A stretch of 64,000 nt of DNA from Neonectria sp. B-13 (GCA_002682825.1 NOKP01000009.1:1364001-1428000), one strand, 5' to 3'; counted from the first letter of the stretch, positions 1-9,377 are shown. Translations and numbers: made by a program. Notes: generated from the sequence alone by a model not told the origin.

Positions 1-974
1 AACTTCTCCATCTTCACCACCGGGGACAGACATTGTCGTTGCACCACTGGGGGTGGCGACTCCTGTTTAACTGTCTGTAGCGACTCCTGCTTCACCACTG
101 GTGGTGACTCCTGCTTCACCACTGGTGGCGACTCCTGCTTCACCACTGGTGGTGACTCCTGCTTCACCACTGGTGGCGACTCCTGCTTCACCACTGGTGG
201 CGACTCCTGCTTCAGCGAGGGAAGCGGCTGTTGTTCCAAAGAAGCAGCCTGCTCTCTTCTCCAGCGCTCCTGATGATTTCGCTTCACAACTTTCTTGCGG
301 CGATTCTCCTTGTTTCGTCGTGCTCTCTCCTCCGCAGTCAACTCCTCTTCCTCCTCATCTCTCTCCTGTCGCGACTGGTCTACTAAGGACCAGTCTGCAA
401 TGGGAGGGCCTCTGCCAGAAGACCGACCACGACCTCGGCTATTGCCTCGGCCACCTCGTCCATGGCTTCGTGGTTGGTACTGCGAGTAATCCACGGGATG
501 GTATCCGGGGTAGGGTAGGTAGCCTGGTGGGAGATAGGGAGGGTAGTGAGGGTAGGGCGGGTAGCCTGGAGGAGGGTAAGGAGGGTACCCTGGTGGAGGA
601 GGGTAAGGAGGGTACCCTGGTGGAAGAGGGAAGGGAGGGTTGGGCGGGTAGCCCGTAGGAGGATAACCTGGGTAGCCGAAAGGCTGATGCCCGTGATATC
701 CCCCACGTCCCCTGCCTCCCTGATATCCTTGCGGCTGAACTTGTCCACCAAGCTGGGAAAGCCTAGGCCCCCGGGGTATGTTGCCTTGGGTAACTGCCTG
801 AGCGCCTTGGCCGGTCATCTCGACATCCTCCTCTTGGGCTCCGTTACCCTGCTGAACTCTTCCACCTCGGTGGCCGTGGCCTCGAGCGGCGTTGTTGCCT
901 CGGCCGGCTCGATGCCCACGGTTGCCTCGGTTGCCCCGCTGGGCGCCAGACTGCGATCCGGTCTTCTGATTCAT
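1..974 (-). CDS. RGG / PGYPP / VKQESPP repeat protein, 3' end cut by window
   Basis: An open frame runs without a stop from ATG at 974 off the left edge (324 codons seen). Residues about 11-40 are RG/RGN-rich. Residues about 95-165 are a GYPP/PGYPPYPP repeat tract, and about 170-190 a second RGR-rich stretch. Residues about 200-245 are acidic and then strongly basic (RARRNKENRRKK, NLS-like). From about 250 there is an array of seven KQE motifs, mostly VVKQESPP, encoded by a 24-bp DNA repeat (81-214), ending near VVKMEK. VKQE fits the SUMO consensus psi-K-x-E, and the flanking prolines fit the synergy-control motif. RGG plus Tyr/Pro low complexity suggests a nuclear RNA-binding or condensate-forming protein; that is inference. 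The upstream leader is CA-rich. No known family was recognised. It is related to the copies at 6417-6640 and 6966-7523. Confidence 0.6.
   Translation of the reverse strand, partial: MNQKTGSQSGAQRGNRGNRGHRAGRGNNAARGHGHRGGRVQQGNGAQEEDVEMTGQGAQAVTQGNIPRGPRLSQLGGQVQPQGYQGGRGRGGYHGHQPFGYPGYPPTGYPPNPPFPLPPGYPPYPPPPGYPPYPPPGYPPYPHYPPYLPPGYLPYPGYHPVDYSQYQPRSHGRGGRGNSRGRGRSSGRGPPIADWSLVDQSRQERDEEEEELTAEERARRNKENRRKKVVKRNHQERWRREQAASLEQQPLPSLKQESPPVVKQESPPVVKQESPPVVKQESPPVVKQESPPVVKQESLQTVKQESPPPVVQRQCLSPVVKMEK
81..214. repeat. 24-bp coding tandem repeat (VVKQESPP units)
   Basis: The unit CGACTCCTGCTTCACCACTG plus GTGG is repeated five times in perfect 24-bp register, followed by a partial unit. Third-position C/T differences (TCG/TCA serine codons) alternate between units. 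It encodes the repeated SUMO-consensus-like segment of the minus-strand gene. Confidence 0.9.
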
Positions 975-1790
975 CTTGTGAATATTAGCGAGGTTTCGGA
1001 AAAGATTGTGCGTGAGTTTGAGTGTGAGTGTGAGTCTGAATGTGCGGATGCGGGCGTGGATGAGTGAGAGTGAGAGTTGAAGAAAGTGGGAAACGGGGAA
1101 CGCGAGGTGGTGTTTATTTGTGAGGGAAATGCTTGACAGCTGGCTGCCAGTCTTCTAACTGTCTCGCCAATAAGAGGCGTTTCTAGCCCTGGAAACTTCT
1201 ATCGTGGTAGGAAACCCAAAACAGTCGTTTAGGGCAACGTTTTGTTTGAATTTTGTTGTGCCGTTCTCACTTTCGTGTCAGCTTGAGGCCGGTCATTTCT
1301 TGGTAACTCTACGAAGTAGTAGTACGATTTGGGATTCTTGACATGGATGCTTTGTACGAACACTTGTGTTTATTTACACGCGCATATCCAAGTTCATAGA
1401 GTTGTCCTGGCTGAGACGCAACATAGCAACATGGAACGGTTATATAACACTGCATTACCTAGATAAAGTGATGCTTTCACTGGACATATCTACTCTTGTC
1501 TTGTTGCTCATGGTGACTAATCCAGAAATTCCAGGGTGCTGCGGGCTTTCATTTTTTGGAAAATACGGACAGTTGTTGCCGGTGCTGCCAGCCGGACTGT
1601 GTGTTTGCTCGCCATTAATCTTTTCTCACTCCCATAACATGTTTCCTCTTTCTACCATTCTCAACTGCAGCACCTGAACGTGAGAGCACACAGTCAGTGA
1701 GTAACTTTTCACATGTCTGTATTAAACTAATCAGTTTTAAAAGCCAAACATTCACACACTCACCGTTCTTCAACTACCCAACATTTCGGG
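975..1790. other. Intergenic: divergent leader region, no gene seen
   Basis: This holds the CA-rich leader of the minus-strand gene (about 975-1080) and a segment (about 1050-1290) clearly similar to 6650-6830. For example, GTGAGGGAAAT and CAGCTGGCTGCCAG occur in both. The open frame at 1366-1677 has no coding character. The end of the region contains the leader of the gene at 1791, with CACACACTCACCG-like sequence. Confidence 0.6.
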
Positions 1791-2837
1791 ATGAACAAGC
1801 ACAACCCATCGGAGCCTGACACGCAGCAGGGCAGGGTCGTCGCGCCCCATAGCCGGGGATCCAGCTTGATCCGAATGCCCGATGGCAGAGAGTTCTGGGA
1901 CCAAACCGCCCAAGAAGCATTCCAGCGTGTCCTAGACAGCATGGGTGTCACGCCCGGGGCTAGTTTGGAGATAGATTTGGAGATGGCGATACGCTTGCGA
2001 AATACGGCAACGTCTGAGATGCGTCACAGATACGATGACAGACAGGCCGTCAGTGACGACTATGAGAAGAGATACCCGCCCGTTGTCCCTCTTCCGGTCC
2101 CCGAGACCCAGGTCGTTCGTCGCAGCCTCTCCGAGCACCCAAGATTTCCATGTCTCCGTGAGAATGTGTTGCAGCTACAGCCGGACTCTGCGCTCAGTGC
2201 AGCTCCCAAAGGCCCTCGGGCTTTGCAGAGCCAGGGCTACAACCAGCCGCAGAGCTCCCACGGTGGAACCAACGGGGGCGGTGGGCTTGGATATGGCGGT
2301 GGGCAGTGGTACCCCGGCGGAGAAGGGAATGCCCGTGAAGAAGGGCGTAGCCGTAGCCTTGGGTACGGCCCTGACCACCGATCCGACCAAGGTCACGGTT
2401 ACAGTGGCGAGCAACGGTATGGCCGCGAGGGGTATGGGGGTAGCCATGAGCATGCTGGCGGTCAGGGTTATAGCCACGGTGCAGTTCCTGTTCCCGGTTC
2501 AGTTCCTGTTCCCGGTTCAGCTCCTGGCAGTGTCGATACGCCCGGCTAAGGTCGTGGTCGGGGAGGCGTTCCCAAAGCTTCCATTAGAGGTCGGCTCTCG
2601 GGAGCTCAGTCCCAATCGCAGGCTGCTCGGCATGCTCAGCACGGAACAAGCCAAGAACCACCGACGAGCAACACCCGTGGCACGAAGCTCTCGAGGAGTG
2701 CGAGAAGGCGTCGCGCGTTGATGCGGGATCTCGCCCTGACACTTGGTCCAGAGCAGCTCCAGCTGCCATCTGTGGATGACCCGACAGGCGCCGTCCAACT
2801 TGGCGGCCTGGTTCGTCCACCACACCCATCAAAATGA
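1791..2837 (+). pseudogene. Gly/Tyr-rich island-family protein with one in-frame TAA
   Basis: ATG at 1791 opens 252 codons and stops at TAA (2547-2549). The same frame then continues 95 more codons to TGA at 2835. The residues around the stop (PG, stop, GRGRGG) match the GQGRGQG stretch of the paralogue at 13041, so the stop is most simply a CAA to TAA change of RIP type. The N-terminus carries a helix-like segment (AFQRVLDSMGVTPG, residues about 44-57) also seen in 6966-7523 and 14818-15756. Residues about 135-250 are Gly/Tyr/Ser-rich, with QSQGYNQPQ and HRSDQGHGYS matching the 13041 copy. An acidic tail (DDNDDDDDDD) sits in another frame at 2834-2914. It may be a truncated 252-residue protein or a decaying copy. 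Function unknown. Confidence 0.5.
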
Positions 2838-3134
2838 AAGACACAAGGGACGATAATGACGATGACGATGACGATGACATTGGTAGGAATTACCGAGGTC
2901 AATCGAGAAGATGACAGGAATGGATGGGCATGTATTAGAAAAGGAGATAAGCCTGGTAGATGAACGATTGTAAAAGTCAAAGCCTGTTCTTCAAACAAAA
3001 CAATCAAATGCCCCGATGAACTGCAACACTGTATATGGTACGCTGTCATACCCGCCGACACAGACGGATCAAGCAACTCTCATTTGGACACTTCACTTGC
3101 AAGCAATGCGCTCTCACCATCCAGCACCATATTA

Positions 3135-3425
3135 CACATTACTAAGGTCAAACAAAGAGACTTAAATAGATTATAAACAAACTTGAATATATTATGAATA
3201 TAAAATATACTATTAAGAAAGCTTATTAAAAAAAAAGAAATTTATTGTTTATTGTATTATTATAGTTTAATAATTAATAAAGATATATTCTATTTACTTT
3301 AAATATAATTATAAAATCATTTTTAGTATTATTTTATATCACACTTAAGTATTTCATATAACCCTTTTTTATTCTAATTATTTTGTATAATTTTAAGACC
3401 CCTTATTAAAATAATACTTATGCTA
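3135..3425. repeat. AT-rich, RIP-like patch
   Basis: About 290 bases of very AT-rich, TA-dinucleotide-rich sequence have sharp edges against GC-rich flanks. No open frame is present. This is the usual look of a heavily RIP-mutated transposon remnant in filamentous ascomycetes; no repeat family can be named. Confidence 0.6.
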
Positions 3426-3449
3426 GTATTCGCCCACGGGCTGCTTGCT

Positions 3450-3530
3450 GTCTTCCACTGTTTTCTCCCACTGCTTTCTCCCATTGCTTTCTCCCACTGC
3501 TTTCTCCCACCACTTCCCCCACCACTTTCC
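3450..3530 (+). repeat. CTTTCTCCCACTG tandem repeat in promoter
   Basis: Four to five 12-13 bp units of the type CTGCTTTCTCCCA lie 60-130 bases upstream of the ATG at 3586. The tract is pyrimidine-rich and could act as a promoter or initiator CT-block for that gene. Regulatory role is inferred. Confidence 0.5.
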
Positions 3531-3585
3531 TCCATCAACTTTTCACTTCACACTTTAAGTCCCACTCTATTCTATCCTCAACAAA

Positions 3586-4749
3586 ATGAATAGGGTTAAC
3601 AGACGCAATCCTTTTAGCATGCTGCTACCCGCCCATGACATTCGAGTCGCGTTCAACTTGTCTGAGCAGGAAATCGCCTATGCCTTGCAGCGCTACGGGC
3701 CAGCTTGCCCCGCCGATTCAGGTGTGAGGCTTTCTGGCATTGCCTGCTTGACGATGGTGATCCGAGTCATCTTATCTTATGCCGGCAAAGAACACTGGGC
3801 TCGGGAGAGTGAAAGCGTCGGCCAGCAGCAAGCGCTGAATCCGTTCCTGCGATTTGCCTGGCTCGTATTTCGCTCACCCATTTTAGAAGATCAGGAGACC
3901 GCGATACAGGAACTCGTCGCTTCTATCTGGGGCCTTTCGATGGATCAGCTCGTCGACGCCGGTCGGGCCCAAGAGCTGACATTTGAGTTCCTCGTCAACT
4001 CTGACCAAATGCTAAGGACAGTCTGGTTGTGGCCCGAGTTACAAATGTTCGCTCCATTTCTCTGGGCCCCGGCAAACGGCGACCGAACTTTGGAATACGA
4101 TCCTGCTACAGCGCCGGAATTCCTCAGGCAGCTTCTTCAGCCGTTCTATCCTGCGCAGCTACCTAGCGCGATGAAGTGCAAACTTCATTCGGCTACCAAC
4201 CTATCGGAGGAGGTGAACAAGTTCTTCGGAGCGGGTGCTATACCATCCGAAGGCATAAATGTCATCCGAAGGCCGACGCTGCCACATTTCTTCTTCATGA
4301 CGTGCCAAGTTGGCGACCCGAGTCCCGACGGCAGTCGATTGTCCATTGATACGGTCCGAACCTTCACGGTCGACCAGCGGGACTTTGTCAAGGAATCTGG
4401 CGGTTACATCTACAAGAGCACTGGTCACAAGGAGCGTTACGTTCTGGTCGCTTTGGTCAAATATCGTGATGGCCTGGAACAGAATGACTACATCCGAGTG
4501 TACGACATGATGGGGCGACACATCCAGATGGACAGCAAGCCGGATACTGTGGCAGGCTACTCCACGGATGACTGGACGATTGGCGACATCCCGCCCGGAG
4601 GGTCGCTTTTCTTGCTGTATGTCAAAACTATATGTCGTCCGAGAACGACAAGTGAGGGATATGGCGAGGTCGCCAGCCGCGTTACCCATTCGCCTTCCAA
4701 CCTAGCCTTCCAGGAAAAGATGTCTCGGGCGCTGGACAACGTGGAGTGA
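3586..4749 (+). CDS. Hypothetical protein, weakly USP/UCH-like C-terminal half
   Basis: This is an intact 387-residue frame without visible introns. The ATG at 3586 follows a pyrimidine-rich leader ending ACAAAATG. No signal peptide or membrane segment is seen. Residues about 43-60 (SGIACLTMVIRVILSYAG) are hydrophobic. The C-terminal part has the order LPHFFFMTCQV (about 226-236), YVLVALVKYRD (about 285-295), DYIRVYDMMG (about 301-310) and DDWTIGDIP (about 329-337), which loosely recalls the beta-rich end of ubiquitin-specific peptidases (C19). No Cys/His box with the proper signature was found, so activity is not claimed. It is the only clearly undamaged single-copy gene in the first 13 kb. 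Function unknown. Confidence 0.7.
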   Translation: MNRVNRRNPFSMLLPAHDIRVAFNLSEQEIAYALQRYGPACPADSGVRLSGIACLTMVIRVILSYAGKEHWARESESVGQQQALNPFLRFAWLVFRSPILEDQETAIQELVASIWGLSMDQLVDAGRAQELTFEFLVNSDQMLRTVWLWPELQMFAPFLWAPANGDRTLEYDPATAPEFLRQLLQPFYPAQLPSAMKCKLHSATNLSEEVNKFFGAGAIPSEGINVIRRPTLPHFFFMTCQVGDPSPDGSRLSIDTVRTFTVDQRDFVKESGGYIYKSTGHKERYVLVALVKYRDGLEQNDYIRVYDMMGRHIQMDSKPDTVAGYSTDDWTIGDIPPGGSLFLLYVKTICRPRTTSEGYGEVASRVTHSPSNLAFQEKMSRALDNVE

Positions 4750-6059
4750 GAGGGTAGGAAGTATTTGGATAATGTTCATTTGAAGGAAGAATGTTGCGAC
4801 AGTTTGTCGGACACAACAGTCGAAAGTTGGCCCTCGTCACAGATACTGGGGTGGAACAAAAACGTCATGGCTGCCTGTTACCAGGTGGATTTGTCAGAGA
4901 GTGGTCTAACTGTACTTTATCGAACTCCAAATCTTGGGGCCTGTGGCTCCCAGCTGAAAATCCAGTTCGACATCACGTCTTAGCTAAGGGGACGAGCCTG
5001 ATCTAAAACCGTCTGGCGGCGACAAGACGTCCTCAGCATTGCCCGACCCCGAGTTGATGTGGCTGGAACCGGCCTTGGAAACGGCCCAGTCCAAAATCTT
5101 CTTCAAACATTTCTGACATCTTGTCTCGCGAATCAGGCAGCGGGTATCGTGATGCCAAGTTTTAAGGTGAAATAAACCGGAGTCGAGGACGGAAGTGATG
5201 GTCAAGTCATATCAGGGTAAGCAATTCTGACTCACGGTCATAAAGACAGTTGGAAACAAAAAAGAATCCGACACTTGGCAAAAGCCCTGGCGCGGCACAA
5301 ACAACAAACAAACGCTCACGCGCACACACTGGCACAAGCAGAAAACTGTGCAGGGCTGCGCCATTGTTAAGAAATTTCCCAGTGACCAAAACGACACGTC
5401 AACTCACGTTGTTACAGTACACGTCCAAACATTTGACAGCGACAGCGATGACGACCACAAACCTTGCGAACTTCGAGCGACCACGCAGCGGGGAAAAGCG
5501 ACCACAAAGCGACTACAAAGAGGCGATAAACTCGGTCAAGCGATCACGATACCGCCTTGCAACCAGTAGCAACTCCAAGATTCAGACCGTACCGCGACAA
5601 ACGACGACCTCGATCGATCCATGTTCGGTTTGTGAGATGGAGTCATTGCCGCTCTGATTGCATTCGTCATGGCCGTTGCCGACAACACGAGCCACATCAC
5701 ATCAGATGAGCCACAGCCAAGCATCCAGAGAAGAGACGATAGATTCGAGCAGACGATATGGAGCTGGGCGCGGAACAATTTGTGCGATGCGTTAACGCAT
5801 GCGCAGAGGAGTGCGGCACTGTGGAACCTGTCTCCCTGTCGCAGGATGCAACCGCCAGCGCGCAAATCTTCGATTTTCCAGACACTCGTTCAAGCATGCT
5901 ACATGATTCACTCACATATCCCAGGCAGTGACAAATCTTCACATGCAATTGAGCTCCCAATTCTCAGGCTTTTGCTCCACCGCATTATCCACATACACAC
6001 CACTGCCCTCCCTCACCCGACTTCCCAACGAAAACGGTGGCCCAACCGGCGCGGCTTGA
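4750..6059 (+). other. Gene debris, no confident CDS
   Basis: Short open frames exist, but none shows convincing domain content. The most protein-like runs from ATG about 5448 (MTTTNLANFERPRSGEKRP...) for some 69 codons to a TGA near 5657. The frame starting at 5669 reads into the acidic tail at 6100-6170. These may be decayed exons of further island-family copies. Confidence 0.35.
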
Positions 6060-6320
6060 CTCTACAGCGGATGACATCCCGTAAAGCAGCCAGCCTGGAA
6101 GACGGAGACGACGATGACGACGACAACGGCGACGAAGGCGACGACGGCGACAGCAGCAGCTGTGAGCCTAGGAGGAGTACAACACCGTGGCGGAGATACC
6201 GGGTTGGCGGGGAGAAGGAAAGGGGATGATGGAGATATCCGAAAGAGATAAGACAGTAGAACTACTGTAAATTTCAAAGTCTGATTCTCTAAACGAACGA
6301 ACGAACTGAAGCCACGATGT
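6060..6320 (+). pseudogene. 3' remnant of an island-family copy (acidic tail plus 3' UTR)
   Basis: 6095-6170 encodes a Glu/Asp run (EDGDDDDDDNGDEGDDGD) like the acidic end at 2834-2914. The following 80 bases (GAAAGAGATAAG ... TTTCAAAGTCTGATTCT) align with the 3' flank of the 1791 gene (GAAAAGGAGATAAG ... GTCAAAGCCTGTTCT at about 2940-2990). This shows a duplicated 3' end. The frame opening at 5669 runs into it, but its upstream part is not recognisable. Confidence 0.5.
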
Positions 6321-6416
6321 CATATGCCCCCTCTTTACACTTGTTATGGTTTCTGATATGCCTGTTGGGACACAAGAGTATGTCGAACAGATAAGGTCGA
6401 TAACACCGTCTCCCTC

Positions 6417-6640
6417 CTAAGCTCGGTTGCTCAACTTGTCCAACTCGGTGTCTCTGGTCTCGTGCGACGTCGGTGCCTCGGCCGGCTCGGTAGCCTCGAT
6501 GACCTCAGTGGCCTCGGTTTCCCCACTGGCATGCTTCGATCGGTCTGCTGATTTTATCTTGTGAACATGAGCAAAGTTACGGAACAAAGTGGGTGTCAGT
6601 GTAGGTGTCAGTGTGGGTGCGAACGTGAGTAGCAATGTGA
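6417..6640 (-). pseudogene. Inverted, start-less copy of the 1-974 gene's 5' end
   Basis: Read on the minus strand, this matches the 5' leader and first about 40 codons of the gene at 1-974. Shared landmarks are TTCCG-AAC-T-GCT before the start, CACAAGAT at the start, and GAGCCGGCCGAGGC downstream. The start ATG is replaced by ATA (G to A, equivalent to CpA to TpA on the other strand), and small indels shift the frame. It lies head-to-head with the gene at 6966, sharing its promoter region. Non-functional relic. Confidence 0.6.
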
Positions 6641-6887
6641 GTTTGCTGGTCTGGGTGAGGTGAATGAAAGTCCTCTAGAAATGAGAAACGATAAACGCGT
6701 CGTGGTGTGTTTGTTTGTGAGGGAAATTCTCGGCAGCTGGCTGCCAGATGTACCTTCTACGGTGAATGTAAACCGGCGTTCAGGGCACGCGTTGTTTGGC
6801 TTTTTGTTCCACTCCCATCACACACGGCCGCAAATTCACCATCGTTCCCGTTTCTCCCACTTTCAACCACACGACAACTCTCGACCT

Positions 6888-6940
6888 GTGAGTGCCTCTT
6901 CATGCGCATCCATATCCAGACTTGATGCTAACAGTTATAG
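6888..6940 (+). other. Predicted intron in the 5' leader of the 6966 gene
   Basis: GTGAGT donor at 6888, GCTAAC branch point at 6927-6932 and TAG acceptor at 6938-6940 define a 53-base intron ending 25 bases before the ATG at 6966. The spacing is typical of filamentous fungi. Confidence 0.55.
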
Positions 6941-6965
6941 GACTTTTGAAACAGACTTTTCCAAG

Positions 6966-7523
6966 ATGGACGACCAGCTACATCAGTTCATACGGGATAC
7001 GATGGATGACATGGGCGTCAATCCCAACAACGTCTCGAAAATTTCGCTCGCAATAAAAAATCCCCAACTACCTCAGGAGAATCGGGGATTGGATGAGGAA
7101 CATGGGACAACAATTCTCAATATTTCACCTACCCGTTTCCATATGGCCCCGCCTCCCACGGTTCCCACTGCTCCAGCAACGAGCGCTGTGTCCCATCACG
7201 GGAACGCACCGCACGGTACGCCCAACTTTTGGCCAGCTCAAGGTCACCAATATTATCAAAGTTCGGTGTACGGTGGCAATGGCAACGGAAGACGTCGTGG
7301 CCGAGGGCGGCCCTCTAGGGCCGCGAGGAGGCTACGAAGACAGCAGCGAGAGGCGGCGGCGGCGGAGGAACCAGCACCAGTGGTGAAGCAGGAGTCGCCA
7401 CCCCCAGTGGTGAAGCGACAACCTCGTTCCCCCGCGGTGAAGCGACAATCTCGTTCCCCCGTGGCGAAGCGACAACCCCTTTCCCCCATGGTGAAGATGG
7501 AGAAGTTGGAGGATGATGAGTAG
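6966..7523 (+). CDS. AT-hook-like, VKxE/RSP-repeat island-family protein
   Basis: Intact 185-residue protein. ATG at 6966 follows a predicted leader intron. Residues 3-25 (QLHQFIRDTMDDMGVNPNNV) match the helix motif of the 1791 and 14818 genes. Residues about 105-125 contain RRRGRGRPSR, which has the RGRP core of an AT-hook, followed by an Arg/Gln-rich stretch. The C-terminus starts with PVVKQESPPPVV as in the gene at 1-974. It then has three units of the type VKRQ-x-x-SP in which the SUMO-type Glu is replaced by Gln, and ends in MVKMEKLEDDE. A small basic nuclear DNA- or RNA-binding protein is a reasonable inference. No known family was recognised. Confidence 0.6.
   Translation: MDDQLHQFIRDTMDDMGVNPNNVSKISLAIKNPQLPQENRGLDEEHGTTILNISPTRFHMAPPPTVPTAPATSAVSHHGNAPHGTPNFWPAQGHQYYQSSVYGGNGNGRRRGRGRPSRAARRLRRQQREAAAAEEPAPVVKQESPPPVVKRQPRSPAVKRQSRSPVAKRQPLSPMVKMEKLEDDE
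7380..7495 (+). repeat. Degenerate 24-27 bp coding repeat (VKRQxxSP)
   Basis: The GTGAAGCGACAA...TCCCCC unit is repeated three times after a single GTGAAGCAGGAGTCGCCACC unit identical to the repeat in the 1-974 gene. The two genes have expanded different units of one ancestral array. Confidence 0.7.
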
Positions 7524-8230
7524 CTGTCTAGCATGGACGCTTGAGGAGAGGATAGAGTGGTGGTAACGATCAGATTAGGTCCTCAGTAATATGAATGATG
7601 AATTTCCTGCCCTAAAACACTTCTCTCTGTGACTGTTATTAATTCCATTGGCTTGCTCTCAACCCACCACTGGAGAAAGCGTTAGCCCACAGTGGCCTCC
7701 CGCCAATATTCCATACATGCGTTGTACCCAACCGCACCTGATGTATTCTAGGTCTCTCACAGTGAGGAGATCTTGCAAGACTTTATCAATCACATTCCTA
7801 TACCAGATGATTATCCAACAGTATTTCTTGACAACAATGGCCTCCCCAAACTACTACTAAAGCCCCAGAACGCTGCACCCAAACACCAACCAATGCCATT
7901 CATGGGTCACTGTAAAGTCTCGAGCCAGACGAGAGTTGCGTCACACTCTTGCCTGGAAGTGCCTGAGGTATCTAAAGTTACCTTAATTACCCAAGTAGTA
8001 CCTCGGGAGTTCCCAGTTGTCACGCTTTCCATCTCCCCAACATCGCCACCACACCCCTCCAACCCTTCTTCATCCACCTTTCCCACGAACTCGCTCACAT
8101 TCATCTACCATCACCCTTTTTCTGATATATCCTCGGCATCCCTATGAATCAACATTCAGCCTTGGGCCACAGTCCCTGGTCTCCCTGGCCGTGGTTGGAT
8201 CGCCTCAAGCCATGCGGTGATGCAGGTTCA
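7524..8230 (+). pseudogene. Exon-like remnant (7755-8000) of an unknown gene
   Basis: After a possible acceptor (TTCTAG at about 7749-7754) the frame reads about 50 residues of good protein character: SEEILQDFINHIPIPDDYP, then VFLDNNGLPKLLLKPQ and GHCKV. It then passes into low-complexity Pro/Ser until a stop near 8147. No start codon or partner exon could be assigned, so it is taken as a fragment. Family not recognised. Confidence 0.35.
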
Positions 8231-9150
8231 GCGACTTGGAGAGTGTTTCCCAGTCCCAGCGACTGCTAACCAGTCCGCAAGACGCGACCTTCTCAAAGGG
8301 CAGTCACTACAAATGTAAGTCATGGCCAACCACTGCAGTTTCCGCGTGCTGACATAAACAAGAATTCGATACCAAGAAGTTCCTCGAAGTTATGGTATTC
8401 CAGCACGTCACGTGGAAGTCTCGCTCGTCCCTCTGTCGCCAACGCCTTCGTCTTGTTGCTGACGCTCATGAGGCAAACTCCTTCAAGGATACCACCAATC
8501 AGACCGTGTTGAATGAGTCAATCCACGCCAAAACAACTGCGAGAGGGGGCAGAATGGAGTGCCGTACAGTTTTTCCATGAAGCTGACTGGACTCGAATCT
8601 CCAATTCCTACTCCAAGTACAGAGTGGCTGAGACCCTAAAATCTTCTGTGAATACTCTCCTTTTTCTCATTGCGATGAGCAACGTTAACCGTCTCATTCC
8701 CAGTCCGCGAAACTCCCCACTGGACCGTGGCCCAGCAGACCCGAAGCAGAGCTCTCTGAATCATATTTCACCGTCTATGATTTAATACGATCCTGAATTC
8801 AACAAGGATTCAAGTACAAGACACCCAGAACCCCCAGAACCCCCAGAAGCATTCGCAGAGGCCTTGCCATCCTCATTTCAGAAGCCCAGTCGACTTTCAT
8901 CGCTCGACCTAGCGAAGGATTCACCTATAACGGACTCCTGTAAGGAGTCAATAAGATTAATGGAATCTCGTGTTTCCGGGGTTGGCACACGAATCGGACC
9001 ATTTGAGTTGAAGATGCCTGATACGGTCCATTTTGAGTATCTTGTCATTCAATCGGGGAACCAGTCTCTCGAGTGTCCGAGCCAGTACCGAGTATCGACA
9101 TGGTTGACTCTTGGAAAGGTGTCAGGGTACCAGATTCGTCTCTAATGAGC
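8231..9150 (+). pseudogene. Decayed gene copy A of a local duplication (FFHEA motif)
   Basis: This contains a candidate intron (GTAAGT at 8315, GCTGACAT, AG at about 8361) and the segment EWSAVQFFHEADWTRI (about 8549-8596). It aligns with SCVEFFHEAGWIQL of the downstream copy at 9420-9960. A second shared block is IQQGFKYKT here versus IQQEFRYKT there (8800s versus 9740s). In-frame stops and frame changes break it throughout. Function unknown. Confidence 0.4.
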
Positions 9151-9377
9151 GAAAAGGGTACGGGGAAGTTTGAGGGGGTCCTTGCACAGAGCCGCAATGA
9201 GTGCAGGAATTTGGCTCCTGGACGGGCCATTTTGGTCCTTCTCAAACCATCAGAACGGCTGCAGATTACGGTGAGGTCTGGGCCAGGGAGGTCGTTTGGT
9301 CCGACGAGGGAGTGCAACAGGTGAACAAGATTTTTAACCGAGACTGAAAGCGCACAACCCGCATCACTCCTTCGCCA

